From assembly GCA_963971285.1 (NCBI GenBank), contig OZ020244.1, positions 11,284,001 through 11,348,000 on the forward strand: a DNA stretch of 64,000 nucleotides, given 5' to 3'. Shown here one piece after another: positions 12,001 through 21,900 of this stretch. This DNA comes from Astropecten irregularis. Its lineage: Eukaryota; Echinodermata; Asteroidea; Paxillosida; Astropectinidae. Below the pieces are notes generated by a model. That model ran no database searches. It was given only the letters and a program-made list of their open reading frames with translations, and was not told where the DNA came from. The position numbers and the translations under genes are program-made. Every line of letters begins with the position of its first letter. Position 1 is the first letter of the stretch.

Positions 12001-13158
12001 AAAGGAAACAACTGATTAAACTGTCGTGGCAACAAGGGGCCTTTACAAAATATGCTTCAATAGATATTTGCCTCTTCGTAACAAAACTCTGTGGACCCAA
12101 TCTTAATAGGCAACAATTCTATGTTGTAGTACAAGCATTCACGATTGTATTTTGAGCTGTGCTCATGGTGTACAATGTACAAAACCGCAATAATGTGTTT
12201 TGATCAAGTATTTTGTGTGACTCTGAGCAAAATGACATCGGATGCAATCAATGTTCCCATCATTTTCATGAACAAAGAACACTGGGCATACAGACTTACA
12301 AACTACAAAGAAATTACTTTAAATATTTTTGAAAATAAGAATCAGTTTCCAAATGGCCTTGACCCCTAACACAGCACACATTTTGTAAGCTCATAATAAC
12401 AGCTGGAAACATGTATGGGAATGCTTGATACTGTGCACCGTGTCATTAATAAAACAAGGTCGGGCAGGTGTTCTGAGAAAAAAAATGATATTACAAGTTT
12501 GCACAAATGAACAAGGTAACAAGTACTCAAACTATCCTACAATTACATGTATATCATGTACCATTAGACTGTAATTTTGACACGGCTTACCTGTTCGTGA
12601 CAACACACGGACTCGGTATCGAGACCAGTTGTCTTTGTCAGGGATCTCTCCTTTCCTAGCTTTCTGGGTGGCCCCATACCTTGGCCAGTAGCTAAAGCAA
12701 TCCTAAAACAAAATTAAAAAAATAATATCACAAAGGAAAAAAATTAAAAATATGTGTACATGTAAATATGTGCTGGCTGGTTTTGGAATTCATGTAGTTC
12801 ATGTAGTTCAAGCTGACTAATGGCCTGCACTATGAAAAGCCTGAGCCAGGTTCGAAAGGGGAGGGCCTGCATGAGGCACTTACCAATACCGATAGCTGGC
12901 TTAAGAGCACCTACCTTATACAAACCATGTAGAGACAAATAATTCCAGAATATCTTTCACAAGTCATTTGTTCCTTTATATTTAACCAGCCTAATTCTGC
13001 CATAAAAGCTTCACCTCTTACTAGCATGTACACATCTCAGTATGAATTAACGAGCTCAACATACAAATTCTTACCTCTTCCACCTGCTCAATCCACGAAA
13101 AATGAACTACTTCAACTGTATTTTCATCCAGAAATTCAACAACAGCATATGTAGGCAT
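37..13158 (-). CDS. Spliced DUF4806-type gene, probable second gene of a CACTA/EnSpm-like element (11 exons seen, 3' end outside window)
   Basis: Exons, in transcript order on the minus strand: 13158-13075, 12702-12591, 11978-11828, 6232-6149, 5945-5853, 5371-5276, 5046-4951, 4496-4401, 1885-1790, 1151-946, 196-37. Each boundary has an AG acceptor and GT donor, and the phases (0,1,1,1...0) agree at every junction, so about 424 codons read through without a stop. The first exon starts at an ATG (MPTYAVVEFLDENTVEVV), though a CAG just before it could also be an acceptor. The last two exons match what I know of the DUF4806 domain: a LETIDELDNLCQKL stretch, then SVRRMLRKLGTNFLWSQFS and KGRKGKRALSDLPI. 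The middle is Pro/Ser/Arg-rich. The gene lies about 600 bp downstream of, and on the same strand as, a tnp2-type transposase. Such pairing is known for invertebrate EnSpm-like elements, so a transposon accessory protein is the best guess; a domesticated host gene is possible. The final donor at 36/35 shows that more exons lie to the left. Confidence 0.72.
197..945 (-). other. Intron with dispersed CTTCGTGAAAA motifs
   Basis: This is the intron between the two DUF4806 exons. It holds three copies of a CTTCGTGAAAACTT-like motif (one inverted near 242, direct near 475 and 602). No gene is seen here: open frames across it run through the repeated motif and lack any recognisable domain. Confidence 0.5.
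1378..1767. mobile_element. MITE with CCCTGTCCGCACTG terminal inverted repeats
   Basis: The ends AGCCCTGTCCGCACTGGAC and, inverted, AGCCCTGTCCGCACTGAAC bound about 390 bp rich in GGGTAA/CCGAG motifs. It interrupts only the leftmost exon-array intron. The other copies of the same intron read GTATGTAAATGG without the insert, so they act as empty sites. No coding capacity is seen. The target duplication is short (TA or TAA) and not fully clear. A diverged related sequence with CCGAGACGATGGGTAA occurs near 43.9-44.0 kb. Confidence 0.65.
2343..4250. repeat. Dispersed 14-bp motif GTAATTCCGTTACC, eight exact copies
   Basis: Exact copies lie at 2343-2356, 3847-3860, 3869-3882, 4058-4071 and 4237-4250 in plus orientation, and at 2498-2511, 2517-2530 and 2531-2544 in minus orientation. 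They are confined to the 2.2-kb stretch that enlarges one intron of the exon array and is absent from the others. The inverted pairing around 2343/2544 suggests the ends of a small element. The rest of 1990-4262 is AT-rich, with an (AT)n run near 2270-2306, and holds no gene that I can support. Confidence 0.6.
4587..4814. mobile_element. MITE copy 1 in exon-array intron
   Basis: The ends are AGAGCGTGCACGTGACG on the left and, inverted from the right, AGAGGGTGTGCAGTCACGTG. The element is flanked by TATAG/ATAG, and neighbouring introns without it read CACATATAGTTACAAAC, giving a direct empty site. The interior has inverted GGCCATTTTGGACG / CCAAAATGGCGTCC and many ACGCACG steps. It has no coding capacity. 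Confidence 0.65.
5463..5717. mobile_element. MITE copy 2 in exon-array intron
   Basis: This is the same element and insertion point as the copy at 4587-4814, about 27 bp longer through extra internal ATGCATGCACGCGTACG-like and CACCGTACGTAGG steps. Because position and flanks are identical, it was copied with the exon unit rather than inserted independently. Confidence 0.65.
6717..6978 (-). mobile_element. tRNA-derived SINE inside hAT-1
   Basis: On the minus strand the unit begins with a tRNA-like head, GGCACCGTGGTCAAGTGGTTAG (bases 6978 downwards, box A-like), followed by a box B-like GAGTTCGGAATCCC (6924-6911, one extra base). It is flanked by an 8-bp direct repeat GTATAATA at 6709-6716 and 6979-6986. 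Box B is imperfect and the acceptor stem is not completed, so this is a SINE rather than a tRNA gene. Confidence 0.6.
7436..9865 (-). CDS. hAT transposase, TTF zinc finger / DUF4371 type, intact
   Basis: This is a single uninterrupted ORF of 809 residues, a normal length for the ZMYM/TTF-type hAT transposases. In order: a low-complexity N-terminus; a TTF-type zinc finger at about 75-190, with CKPC at 144-147 and histidines at 184 and 190; a DUF4371/RNase H-like core with LVDETTD (first catalytic Asp) and QGYDGASAMSG (second Asp); an alpha-helical insertion; and a C-terminal dimerisation region with SATAERTFSTLRRLKSYLRS, whose Glu is the usual third acidic residue. It would bind the element ends in the nucleus and catalyse cut-and-paste movement. 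The ATG at 9865 is the first in frame and follows AATTGAATA-rich leader. All key residues look present and the flanking ends are intact, so activity is plausible but not shown. Confidence 0.9.
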   Translation of the reverse strand: MSTSGPPPKKLKQAKLSFAPVSKVGSSEDTPDDPFNPDDSSILKSVPQRGSSEGKSGDCSTQIESTTADVNSFTNKYDIGNYSKTHGRKLLDDETKLALITNCWVPDSSFNFPQCTNSRRRFQHSWLKRYNWLAYSDAEKGVFCKPCLIFAPESAGAHGNQRLKALVSTPFNKYKDAIEIFNKHSSAKYHADAVNSCQMFLKVVTDKVPSIDNQLDNTRQQQTITNRQRIRPMIETVLFLGRQEISFRGHRDSGSIANTCTENDGNFRAALRFRINAGDNCLKRHIETAGGNAMYTSWNTQNEIINTVGDIISEKIVDEVKDAKYFSVLVDETTDCSTKEQMSLSVRYVNDGKVCEKFLTFVTVNDLTGRGLAKSILDILHEKTLDPMNMRGQGYDGASAMSGQFNGVQACIREKNPLAVYTHCASHVLNLVVSHGSNLPTILNTISTIQEICSFFGSSAKRQSLLSDYITKTAPQSSHNRLKKLCTTRWVERHEAINVFYELYVPIEEALDYVSHNDDRSSSQRASTLLTALRSSVFIVATTILNRLSGVLLPLSRKLQSPTCDLVGCMGLVRDVQQVINQMRENSEEEFGRLFSDATKLADEVDGVIRKPRTASRQTARENHPSQSAEEYFRVSMFNIYIDQLLSELSTRFSVHFERCAKLQYILPAYCNDTNFNQLQDIVQMYAKDIQSESIVRGEFDMWCARWKNAVGNVPSTPTETLTSVPGLADLYPNIHTLITIFAVIPATSATAERTFSTLRRLKSYLRSTMGNQRLTGLALMSIHRATDVDIDEVINRMALKHRRLDFSL
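10303..11215. repeat. Internal direct duplication in hAT-1
   Basis: A segment starting TTAGGCTCCGCCTAGACTG at about 10310 recurs at about 10867. It runs through CGGAGTCCAGGCTGGGG and TTCATTACGGCGCGAAATTC to a CCGCGCGGCCGGGAAAAAAA block (about 10792 and 11148). Copy one carries about 180 extra bases (about 10560-10745). The duplication lies upstream of the transposase and near the right end, a place where hAT elements often hold subterminal repeats. Confidence 0.7.
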
Positions 13159-13751
13159 CTGAAAGTGATTTTAAAAAGATAACAATGAAATGTTTGCCAT
13201 CACAAACAAGGGTTAATACATGTATGTCATTCCTGTCAGAGCTGACGTACTAATGAATCAGCCAATTTAGAGATTTGTTATGCAATTTGGATTTACTCTT
13301 TCAAGGTCTTATGTCAAATTCTTAATGTATGTTCAAGTAGCTATAAATAATTTGCTATTGTGGACTGTAAGTATGCAATCACATACAAACCGTGTAGTGT
13401 ACAAATCAATTGGCTATAGGCAATATTTGTTATTTGACACCAACAGTCAACAGATGGTAAACAACTTCTCTGAATGTATAAACAATTCATTTGGTGAACA
13501 CTACATGTACGTGCGTAATTCAAATATACCGTACATCAAAAGGGTCACTTTTCAATTATGGTGAAACACGATGCCCAGAAAAACTTAAATTGCAAATTAC
13601 TTTGAATTTCCAACATACATGTACCTGATATTGCAAATTTGTCATCCATTTTGAAATTCATTAGCTTCTAACAGTGCATGTCAATTATGTAGACTTGTAC
13701 AAAGGTTTCCACACATACCATAGGAGCACAAAGCTCATCAGTCATCACTGG

Positions 13752-15765
13752 TCAGAGGGTATGCAATATAGTCATGAACACAATTGTGGTGGCTGGTCTC
13801 TCATGCTCTATCATTATTGCTCCCCTTTCAAGAGAGCTTTCAGGCAGTAGTTTCATTTGAGCATTTCTTCTCTCTACTGCATACACACCAATGAGTCGTG
13901 AATCACAAGGGTGCATGAAGAGAGCCTCTGCTCTCTCATACACTCTGCACAGCAACATCCTACTGTGGTGCTCATCCTCTCTGTTTGTGATATCAACGAT
14001 TTCACAGCAAGATGAATTTTTGAGAACATAAGAATTGTCTGGTCTTTTGCAAGACAAATCCGAAAACTTTTTTTTTGTTACATGAGTCGCTACATCTTCA
14101 AGTTCCCCAATTCTGCGTACAATCTGCACCAATGGGGACTTCCCCGAGCGAACTAGTCGCTTCAGTTGTTGCAGGTAATTTTCAAAAGGGAAAGCTGACG
14201 TATTGTCAAGACAACCGTATTCTTGTGCATCTGCTGCCAGATGGATGCTAGTATGAACATTGTAAACAAGGAACTCAGTTCCGTACAGGATGCTTCCCTG
14301 CTGCACAAAGTACACAAGTAACGCATGAGCATATTCCAGGTGGTGTTGTGTGAAACTCGGGCACACAAGGATAGACAATGCAATACTAAATGTCATGAAA
14401 TGAGAAAACAGGTCTGGTTTCAGAATCGTACGCAGGACAATCTTTCCTGTGTATAGAAGAAACTGTCTAAGTTCAGTGGCTTTCCAACGGTCTATTTCAG
14501 CTAAAGGTCTTGGTTTGCGAGCAAAGCAGCTTGGAATAAACTTCCGAACACTGGTTAGCTTTTCACTGATTTCTTCAATATGGCCAGCAGACATCTTGAC
14601 ACCCCTCTTGCCTCTCATCCAAAGCAGAATCAGTTTCTTCATCACCCCAAGGCAGGATTGATGCATATAATCAAGAGGAAAATTCTTGACCATATCAATT
14701 GGTAAGTCACAGAAAGGCGACACAGCAAGATGGTGTTCTGAGTTTGTTTGGCTTCGGAATGATTCATCTGTACGAAGGTCCACATTGTGAACTTGATCAT
14801 AGCATACTCTTCCCACGTAGACTCCGTGCTGCGAACATCTATCGCAACCATAATACCCTGAAAAATGCTTTATTCCTTTTACCATAGCCTTGGCTGGTGC
14901 ATCACAAATTATTGCTCTTAGTTTCACATCAATACTTCTGTCATCACACTGCAAGCCATTCTGTAGAAGGTGACTCATGTCTTCAATGGTATCAACCAAA
15001 AAGTCTAGGTTTTGAGGCTTGCAACTACCAAGACACAAGGCTACGGGAAAGACACATGTACTAATTGATGGCATATGGAGTGCACAGAGAACTGGCCAAA
15101 GAGATGTCTTTGAACTCTTGAAAAGAGGGATACCATCGATGTTCAGTGATATTTCTATGGCGTCGACTTTTGATCTGATATCCAGCGGGCATTTCTCAAA
15201 CTTCTTCAGCAAACCGCGGGTCAATCCTAGGTAAATGTAATCCATTCCTGATTTGCGATCGGTATGAACATTACGGGCTGTATTGAGTAACGTACGAGCG
15301 GAAGAAGGCAAATCAGAATGCCCTTGCTTTTGGAGAAGTTTCAGGAGTTCATCTACAGCATTGTGTTTGACCTGAAAATTGTTCACCCATGCTCCAAGAC
15401 TATCTGCCAATGGTATGTCTTGCACGTTTTCCATTTCATTCTCAGAGTCTGATGAAATTGTTATATGCTGGTGTATTAAGTCCCAATTCCATGCAGCATC
15501 ACGCGTCACGAGGTTCATGGTTACAGTTGTTATCCAGATGTACAGAAGCATTTTCCACTTCTAACCCACAGCTAAAGCCTTGAACGGAAACATCTTGCCC
15601 TAACTCAGTGACTTGACTCTCTGGAGATGTAATGTTTTGGTCTCCATCACTATCATCATCACTAGACCAACTGCGTGTTTCTGCAGTACGTTTTCTATTC
15701 AATGACCGTGCTACCGATATCCACTTTCTCTTGTACTGAAGACGGTGTCTCCTCGTTTCATCCAT
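13752..15765 (-). pseudogene. CACTA/EnSpm-like (tnp2-type) transposase, one frameshift
   Basis: The main frame (15551-13752, 599 aa) and an upstream frame (15765-15499, 88 aa, starting MDETRRHRLQYKRKWISV) overlap and are offset by one base. A near-duplicate pair GCATCAC/GCGTCAC at 15496-15509 (plus strand) explains the shift: seven extra bases. Recognisable tnp2 features are LNIDGIPLFKSSKTSLWPVL, AIICDAPAKAMVKG, a zinc-ligand-like GYYGCDRCSQHG, FPLDYMHQSCLGVMKKLILL, and NVHTSIHLAADAQEYG with a later FENYLQQLKRLVRSGK. These match the family of large invertebrate DDE transposases related to plant CACTA enzymes. The N-terminal tail is acidic (SSDDDSDGD). No introns are needed. The DUF4806-type gene follows on the same strand. 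Element ends were not identified; the left end must lie outside the window. Confidence 0.75.
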
Positions 15766-16017
15766 TCTGAAATAACATTGTATATCATGTACATGTATGA
15801 GTGTATAGTGCCCTTGTGAAAAGCATCCTGTCTAGGTCTATGCATATTGTGTTATATTTAAATTGAACGTAGACATGATATGGCTGTCAATGGGCATGGA
15901 CCATGTCACCAGACGTAAATTGGATACATTAGGACAGCTCCATGGTATCCAAACTTTGAGGAGCTGAAAAAACTAACTACACTGTATCATGTTTGTTTAC
16001 TTTTGGCAGTAACTTTT

Positions 16018-18680
16018 GCCGGCACCGTTACTGTAACGCTATGGGTTTTTAAAACAACATTATTGATAGATGAAATTTTGATGAAACATTGCAGCACCTA
16101 CCGCCACTCCTAGATCATGAACAGGGCTGGAAATAAGGTTTGGTGAGGGAAAGGCCAAATGGCCTTGGTAATTTTCAAATTTTGGGGGCACCAAGGCCAT
16201 TGGGAAGGGCACGAAGGCCAAACACTTTTTAGCTGTAGGGCACCAAGGCAAAAATTGAAAACTGAAGTTTTATAGAGTGACCGTAAACCAATACAGCCTT
16301 CTTTTAAACCTCACTCAATGATACTTGATAATCTTGTAATGCAAACATTTCTTTCCATTAAATGTTGTAAAAAAAAATGTATGTCAAAATTATAGACTTT
16401 CTGAGTCATATCGGTGTTTTGTTTTGTTTTGTTTTGTTTGAAAACCGGCCGTCGGGAATTGCGGTGTGCCAGGCTCCCGATGTCCCAATGAAATCATACA
16501 TGTGCATACACATGTGCATTTATATGTACATGTACATGTACATGTACATGTACACATGTACAATACCCCAGTAGTACGACTTTTTATATTTCTTTCTCGT
16601 TGACAATTAAAAGAAATTAACATAAAAAAAAAACCAGAGCTGTTTTGGAAGACCGAAACAGCTATAGTTGAACGGAGAAAATAACATTCGATCGTATACA
16701 TAGGCCTACTTTGCGGGGACGCAAAGTACGTCGAAACCCGTGCAGCAATCATGTTGAGAGCTGAGCCATGTCTGAATTCCGCCTCCAGGTTGTCATACAT
16801 AGCACTTAATTAAAGGATCGCTGGAGCCGAAACCAGACTACGCGCTCAGTACAGTGCACGTGGTCGGACTGTCATTGAACGAAAGCATGGTGTAATGCAC
16901 GCGGTACTCAAGATTCTCTACGTTCAGAAAGCCACGGCCACACTTGCAAACTTGAGTTTCGGAAGGGGATTTGCCTTCCATAATTATAACGGCATCATAT
17001 GCACGACATTATTGAACATAAATAGTGTTTTGGGGAATGTTATCTTAGTTTGTCTATTCATTTTTCTAGCCATCCAGCCTGGAATCCGAAGAGGATTTTA
17101 CTCGCCCGTCCAACCGTACGCGTCATGTTCTAGTCTCACCATAATATTTCTCACTTGCATTTGGTGACCGTGCGTCAGATAATTTCAAATTCAAACCAGA
17201 AATAAATAGGTCTAACTTTCTGCTCATCCTATCGCTAATATACTCACTGCTTGAAAATGTTGCCAAATTTCTTGTTTCGGCTGCTGCAGCCTGAATTTCT
17301 GCAATTTTCCGTCGTTTTACACGATCTTTTTGAGGCTGGAAGTACCGCACGTATGTACTTAAACTTCATGTACATGTACATGTGTACATGTACAATATTA
17401 TTGTACACTACACACAGTGTTACACATACAGTACGTGCAATGTACGGTACATGTACATGTAAACTGTACCGTCTTCGCTTACGTTACGTACCCGTTGTAC
17501 GTTGTTATAGTACCCGCGGACCATGCTGGGCCGGGCGGCACATCGCGGCTCCCGGCCCGGTGTTCGGACATCGTCTACTCGGATCGTAAGGACACGGACA
17601 CGGCCGTTTGTCGTTATGCTGCGACGGAGTGGTGAATTTCATTTAAATTCGGCTGACAAAGAAAAAGGGCACGACGGACAAAGTAAAAGGGCACTACGGC
17701 CTTTGTGGCCTTCGATGATAGTTATTTTTGGAGGGCACCACGGCCATCAACGAAAATACGACGGCCATGGCCGCCGTGGCCGTCGATTATTTCCACCCCT
17801 TCATGAATTCCCCTTAATTTTTTTTTCCTGATCCTCATACATCCGTCATGCTTGTGCAGTCTCATTGTTGCAATTGACCCACAACTTTTCGAGAAAAGAA
17901 ATTGACTTTCTGTGCCACTCCACTTAAAGAAAGATTTTTCTTTTCCAATTCCTTCATAAATTTTTAGTATGGGCCAAAGCACTTTTGTATAGGGGTGTGA
18001 CATTGAAGAAGACATGAAAATCATGCACACTACACAGTAAGTGGGAGCCAGCATCAATAAAATATAAAACATGAACAACTGGTATCCGTGCACGTAAGAG
18101 CTACCTCAAGGCATGCAGCAATTGCTGGAACCAGTGAAGTCATGTTGCACCCGTCCAGAAAATGGTAGATCCAATAATGCGCATGCGGACTGATAGACAA
18201 CTTCAAGCGGGAGGTAAACATCGACATTTCGAGGATTGTGATAAGACGGAATCCCCAAAACATTTATTATCTTAGCGCTTAAAATAGCTTAACAGATTGA
18301 AGAAATTCGTGCAACATTTCAGTGTAAAAAAGCAATTGGAAAGAATTCCACTGACGGCCATCACATGTGCACAAACCTAGGCTATGCCTTAGTCTATATG
18401 GGACCGACAGAGGGCGTTTTGAGAAAAAGCAAGCAGAGTGTGACACAGAAAATCAATGTTTTTCTCGAAAAGTTGTGGGTCAATTACAAAAATGAGACTG
18501 CACAAGCATTAACGGATGTATAACTAGGCCTATAAGGATCAAGAAAAAAATAACTCAGGGGAATTCACGATCTAACATTAAGAGTCGCGATAGGCCTAAC
18601 GTTAGATGCTGCAATGCAATGTTTCACCAAAATTTAATCTATCAATTGTTTTCAAAACCCATAGCGTTACGGCACCCCGA
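16018..18680. mobile_element. Foldback element, left arm split by a nested insertion
   Basis: The left arm (16018-16122 continued at 17801-17925) is inverted-repeated at 18435-18680. Matching blocks include AACGCTATGGGTTTT, TGAAACATTGC, GAATTCCCCT, TGCTTGTGCAGTCTCATT and TTGACCCACAACTTTTCGAG. Each arm is about 230 bp. The loop (17926-18434) has no gene. The left arm resumes exactly on the other side of the 16123-17800 insertion, so the nesting is direct sequence evidence. Confidence 0.7.
16123..17800. mobile_element. Non-autonomous TIR element nested in the foldback arm
   Basis: The ends are AGGGCTGGAAATAA and, inverted from the right, AGGGGTGGAAATAA (13 of 14). Near-identical 8-bp flanks are TCATGAAC (16115-16122) and TCATGAAT (17801-17808), suggesting a hAT-type 8-bp duplication. 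Subterminal GGCACCAAGGCC / GGCCGTGGTGCC repeats extend the arms to about 140 bp. The interior carries (TACATG)n runs at 16519-16555 and 17370-17465 and no credible ORF; open frames there simply translate the microsatellite. Confidence 0.6.
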
Positions 18681-18730
18681 AAAGTAAGAGTCCTAGAAGG
18701 CTCACGGAGTAGCCTTCTATATCTAGAACT

Positions 18731-19208
18731 AGACCCAGTAACTGGGGCGCTGAACTCCCTTTTTTTTACCTTTGGGGTTGACGGTCGGTCTAGCGCCCCA
18801 GAGAATTATATTGCTCAAAATGTGTCGTACACATATTCATGCAATGACGCAACGTTAATGACCGCCATTTTGTGTGGAGCAGAGCCAGACAAATAAAAAA
18901 AAGGTTTTGACGTTCTTGTCTGGACATTCGTCAGAAAAGGTCAATTTTCATCAAAAGGAATGATCATGAGTACAAATGAATATGCTGCATTTCATCTCTC
19001 TCTACCTCTGGTAGAAGCAATGGAGCGAGTTTCAATTCTGTTATGTTTTTGTTGTCATTTGGGGACATTTTTGGCAAAACTGCCATTAATTTTTTTTCCT
19101 GTGTTGCCTACAACACATTTTGAGCAATAATATAATTCTCTGGGGCGCTAACGTTAGACCGACCGTCAACTCCAAAAATAAAAAAAGGGAGTTCGGCGCC
19201 CAAGTTAC
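18731..19208. mobile_element. Foldback MITE 1 (GACCCAGTAACTGGGGCGC ends)
   Basis: Left arm 18731-18825 and right arm 19115-19208 are near-perfect inverted repeats of about 95 bp, each containing GAACTCCCTTTTT, TTGACGGTCGGTCTA and GCGCCCCAGAGAATTATAT. There is no coding capacity. The terminal CCCAGTAACTGGG is itself palindromic. A second, related element begins five bases further on. Confidence 0.7.
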
Positions 19209-19212
19209 TGGG

Positions 19213-19985
19213 TCTAATCTAGACCCAGTAACTGGGGTGCCGAACTCCCTTTTTAATAAGGTTCAATTTGTTGTACTTGTGGTAGGCCTAGGCCTAGGCC
19301 TACACTGAAAAAATTGCAATTTTTGTACTTCACCGTACTTCCGCCAAAATTGTTCCCAAATGACAACAAAGACATCGCAAATCAGCTTGAAAATCGCTCC
19401 ATCTCTCCTCCGATTGTCAGGGATGAAATGCAGCTAATTTACTTGTAATCGCGATCATTCCGTTAGATGAAAATCAATGTTTTCCGATGGAAATTTTGAC
19501 CAATTTTGACATCGTTTAAGATCGTCCACCATCTTGGATTGACTCTCCGCCGATTAGAAACAAGCATGAAGTCACGTATGTCATGTGTGGCGGAGAACCA
19601 CACAAGATGGCGGACAATCCAAAATGTATGAAACAATCGTCTGGTTTTCTATCGAAAAAATTAATTTTTATCAAACGGAATGATCGTGAGTAGGCCTAAC
19701 GTTAGGCTACAAATAAATAAGCTGAATTTCATTCCTGACAATCAGAAGAGAGATTGAGCGATTTTCAAGCTGATTTGCGATGTCTTTGGCATGTTGGGGG
19801 ACATTTTAAAGTAGCCTATTAATACCGTGAAGTAGGCTAACGTTAGGCCTAACGTTAGGCATACACAAATTGCAATTTCTTTCCGTGTAGGCCTAGGCCT
19901 ACATTACAACAAATTTAACCTCCCCCCCCAAAAAAAAAAAAAGAGAAGGGAGTTCAGCGCCCCAGTTACTGGGTACGGGTCTAGG
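19213..19985. mobile_element. Foldback MITE 2, same family
   Basis: It shares the AGACCCAGTAACTGGGG...GAACTCCCTTTTT end at 19213 and its inverse at about 19938-19985. Inner inverted repeats pair 19335-19480 with 19670-19805, including GACATCGCAAATCAGCTTG and its complement. The right half is related to the interior of the adjacent MITE. Palindromic CCTAACGTTAGG and CCTAGGCCTAGG clusters occur around 19290 and 19850. No gene. Confidence 0.6.
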
Positions 19986-20638
19986 TCTAATCTAGAACTT
20001 AGTAATAATAGTAATCAATCATGTACAATGATAGCCTGCTGCAGTAGACTGGCCCTACATCATACATGTACAATAGTCAGTAGGCCTAAATCATAAATGA
20101 AGCATGCACGCTGTGCCAAATCATTCTACCGATCTCCATATATCATGACTCAGAAACTACGTGGAAAATACAGAAAATAAAGAATCCCTTATGAGCTATA
20201 AACAATCTTGCTTTAAATTACTTACTTTGTTGTGAAGATGATCAACGGATGTCTGAGTCAGACTCGGATTTGAACAAATTTATGAGGCAGCAATTTACAA
20301 CTCCCGCGGCGGATTCATCCAATTCATGACGCGTGTATAGTACTCGTCTTCATCCCCAGGGAGCAGGATCAAGCAAGAGGTTGGCGCGTACGCAGCTCGG
20401 CACCTTGGAAACGAGGCTGCTTTACGTTTGGCGCGCATTTTTTCGGGTACCAGTGAAGGTGATTTTGTACTGCTGCGTGATGTTGAGTGTGGTGTTGGAA
20501 CCATATGCATTTGTGCGCGTGCGTGTTGCAAACCGTGTTTTGTCTTTTATTGGATTTTCCGTGTTCAAAATTATTCTGTTTTATTGTGTCTTATTTTTTT
20601 TTTTTTTTTGGGGGGGGGGGGGGTTACCGCATGTATTA

Positions 20639-20787
20639 ATGGGAGACTTTTGAGAACCGGTCTTCAAGTCAACAGCGCACGCGCACGCAATTGTGAGCAT
20701 GCGCGCGTTGTTTTGCGAGGGCGCCTGCGCTGTTTTGCGTGCGCGTGCGCTGTTGACTTGAAGACCGGTTCTCAAAAGTCTCCCATT
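20639..20787. mobile_element. 150-bp near-perfect palindrome (small foldback MITE)
   Basis: Arms of about 53 bp, starting AATGGGAGACTTTTGAGAAC and continuing ACCGGTCTTCAAGTCAACAGCGC, are inverted at 20735-20787. The loop is GCGCG-rich. A T-run followed by a G-run (about 20587-20623) lies just left of it. The open frames over this region on both strands are products of the palindrome. Confidence 0.7.
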
Positions 20788-20959
20788 GCAGAGATCCCAC
20801 AGTATTTTTACTTTTAAAAATCCCGATTTAGTTGGACGCATGGAAATTATAATTATTAGGGCCTTTTATGTTATAGCAGTCTGCGTCTATACGTACTGTA
20901 CATGCGGAGCTTTATATAAATACATTTTTCCCAATTTTATAATAATTGTAGGATATATA

Positions 20960-21165
20960 TTCACTTTACAAACGTTTTCAGCACGTTCCACTGAAACGTT
21001 ACAATAAAACGTCCGTAAAACAATTTTTAGACGTTTGTTTATAACGTTGTATGAATGTCGCAATGCAACGTTTTTGTCGATCGTCTTCATAACGTCCAGC
21101 AAACGTTTTTACAGAACGTGACCACAAGAGGACGTTACAGGAACGTTATGAAAACGTTATGTGTT
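20960..21165. repeat. AACGTT-rich repeat block
   Basis: At least seven AACGTT or AAACGTT hexamers occur in about 200 bp, in loosely spaced inverted pairs. No ORF or gene is seen. Similar AACGTT blocks are common non-coding repeats in invertebrate genomes. Confidence 0.5.
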
Positions 21166-21179
21166 AGCTGGGAAGTCAC

Positions 21180-21900
21180 TTCTACCATAATGCCAATTCC
21201 GATTAACTTCATACTTGGCACATAGTTAGACCAGCACCCCGAATAGTGTCCCGCGTATGTACGTCATCGTGACGTCATCACGTGCACAGTTACGTAATCA
21301 TAAAAGTGCAAATTTTAGGGCTCTTTATCTCCGGAACGGCAAGTCCGATGCAACTCAAACTTGGTATGTAAGTATATGGGTACGTGTTATAGAAAAAAAA
21401 TGCAGTCACGTGTTGATGACGTAATCGTTCGATTTTATACGAATTATTCAATTTTTGGACCTTTTCTTTATATCTCATGAACGACAAATCGTATTTTCGA
21501 AATTCTTTCGGTAAAATGTTTGTTAGGCAATAGGCACATGCCATAGAAAATACCAAAAAGTGGTGACGTCATGATGACGTCATCAAAAAGCCGATTTTCT
21601 GATTCACATATAAGGGAATATCCGATGGTGATGAAACTTGGTGGATATGTAGGGAATGGTACTGGTATCCTAAATCTGAAGTGACGTCACGATGACGTCA
21701 TCGGCTGTTTTTTTTTATTGATTTTTGAATATTAAATTTTGCCATTTTTTCCCAGAAACACATATAAGCGAATATCCGATCGTGATGAAACTTGGTGGGT
21801 AGGTAGGAAATGCTTTTTCTATTCCAAATAAGAAGTAACGTCACGATGACGTCATCGACTGATTTTTTATTGATTTTTTGAATAATTAATTTTGCCATTT
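21180..21900. repeat. Degenerate tandem repeats with GACGTCAT clusters
   Basis: Units of about 155 bp recur at about 21600 and 21757, sharing ACATATAAG, AATATCCGAT, GATGAAACTTGGTGG and CACGATGACGTCATCG. A more diverged unit precedes them (about 21300-21590). The palindrome TGACGTCA-like core appears repeatedly. The 21900-22560 stretch to the right holds no gene that I can support. Confidence 0.6.

Noticed and set aside
15780..16017. CACTA terminal repeat near 15798 (TATAGTGCCC)
   Set aside because: A five-base match alone is not enough, and no partner end is available in the window.
16377..16574. Open frame rich in Met-Tyr (YMYMYMY) over the (TACATG)n run
   Set aside because: It only translates a microsatellite inside a non-autonomous element; no domain on either strand.
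20333..20841. Several 80-130 aa open frames on both strands
   Set aside because: They arise from a GC-rich palindrome and adjacent T/G runs; the two strands give the same peptide, as expected of an inverted repeat.
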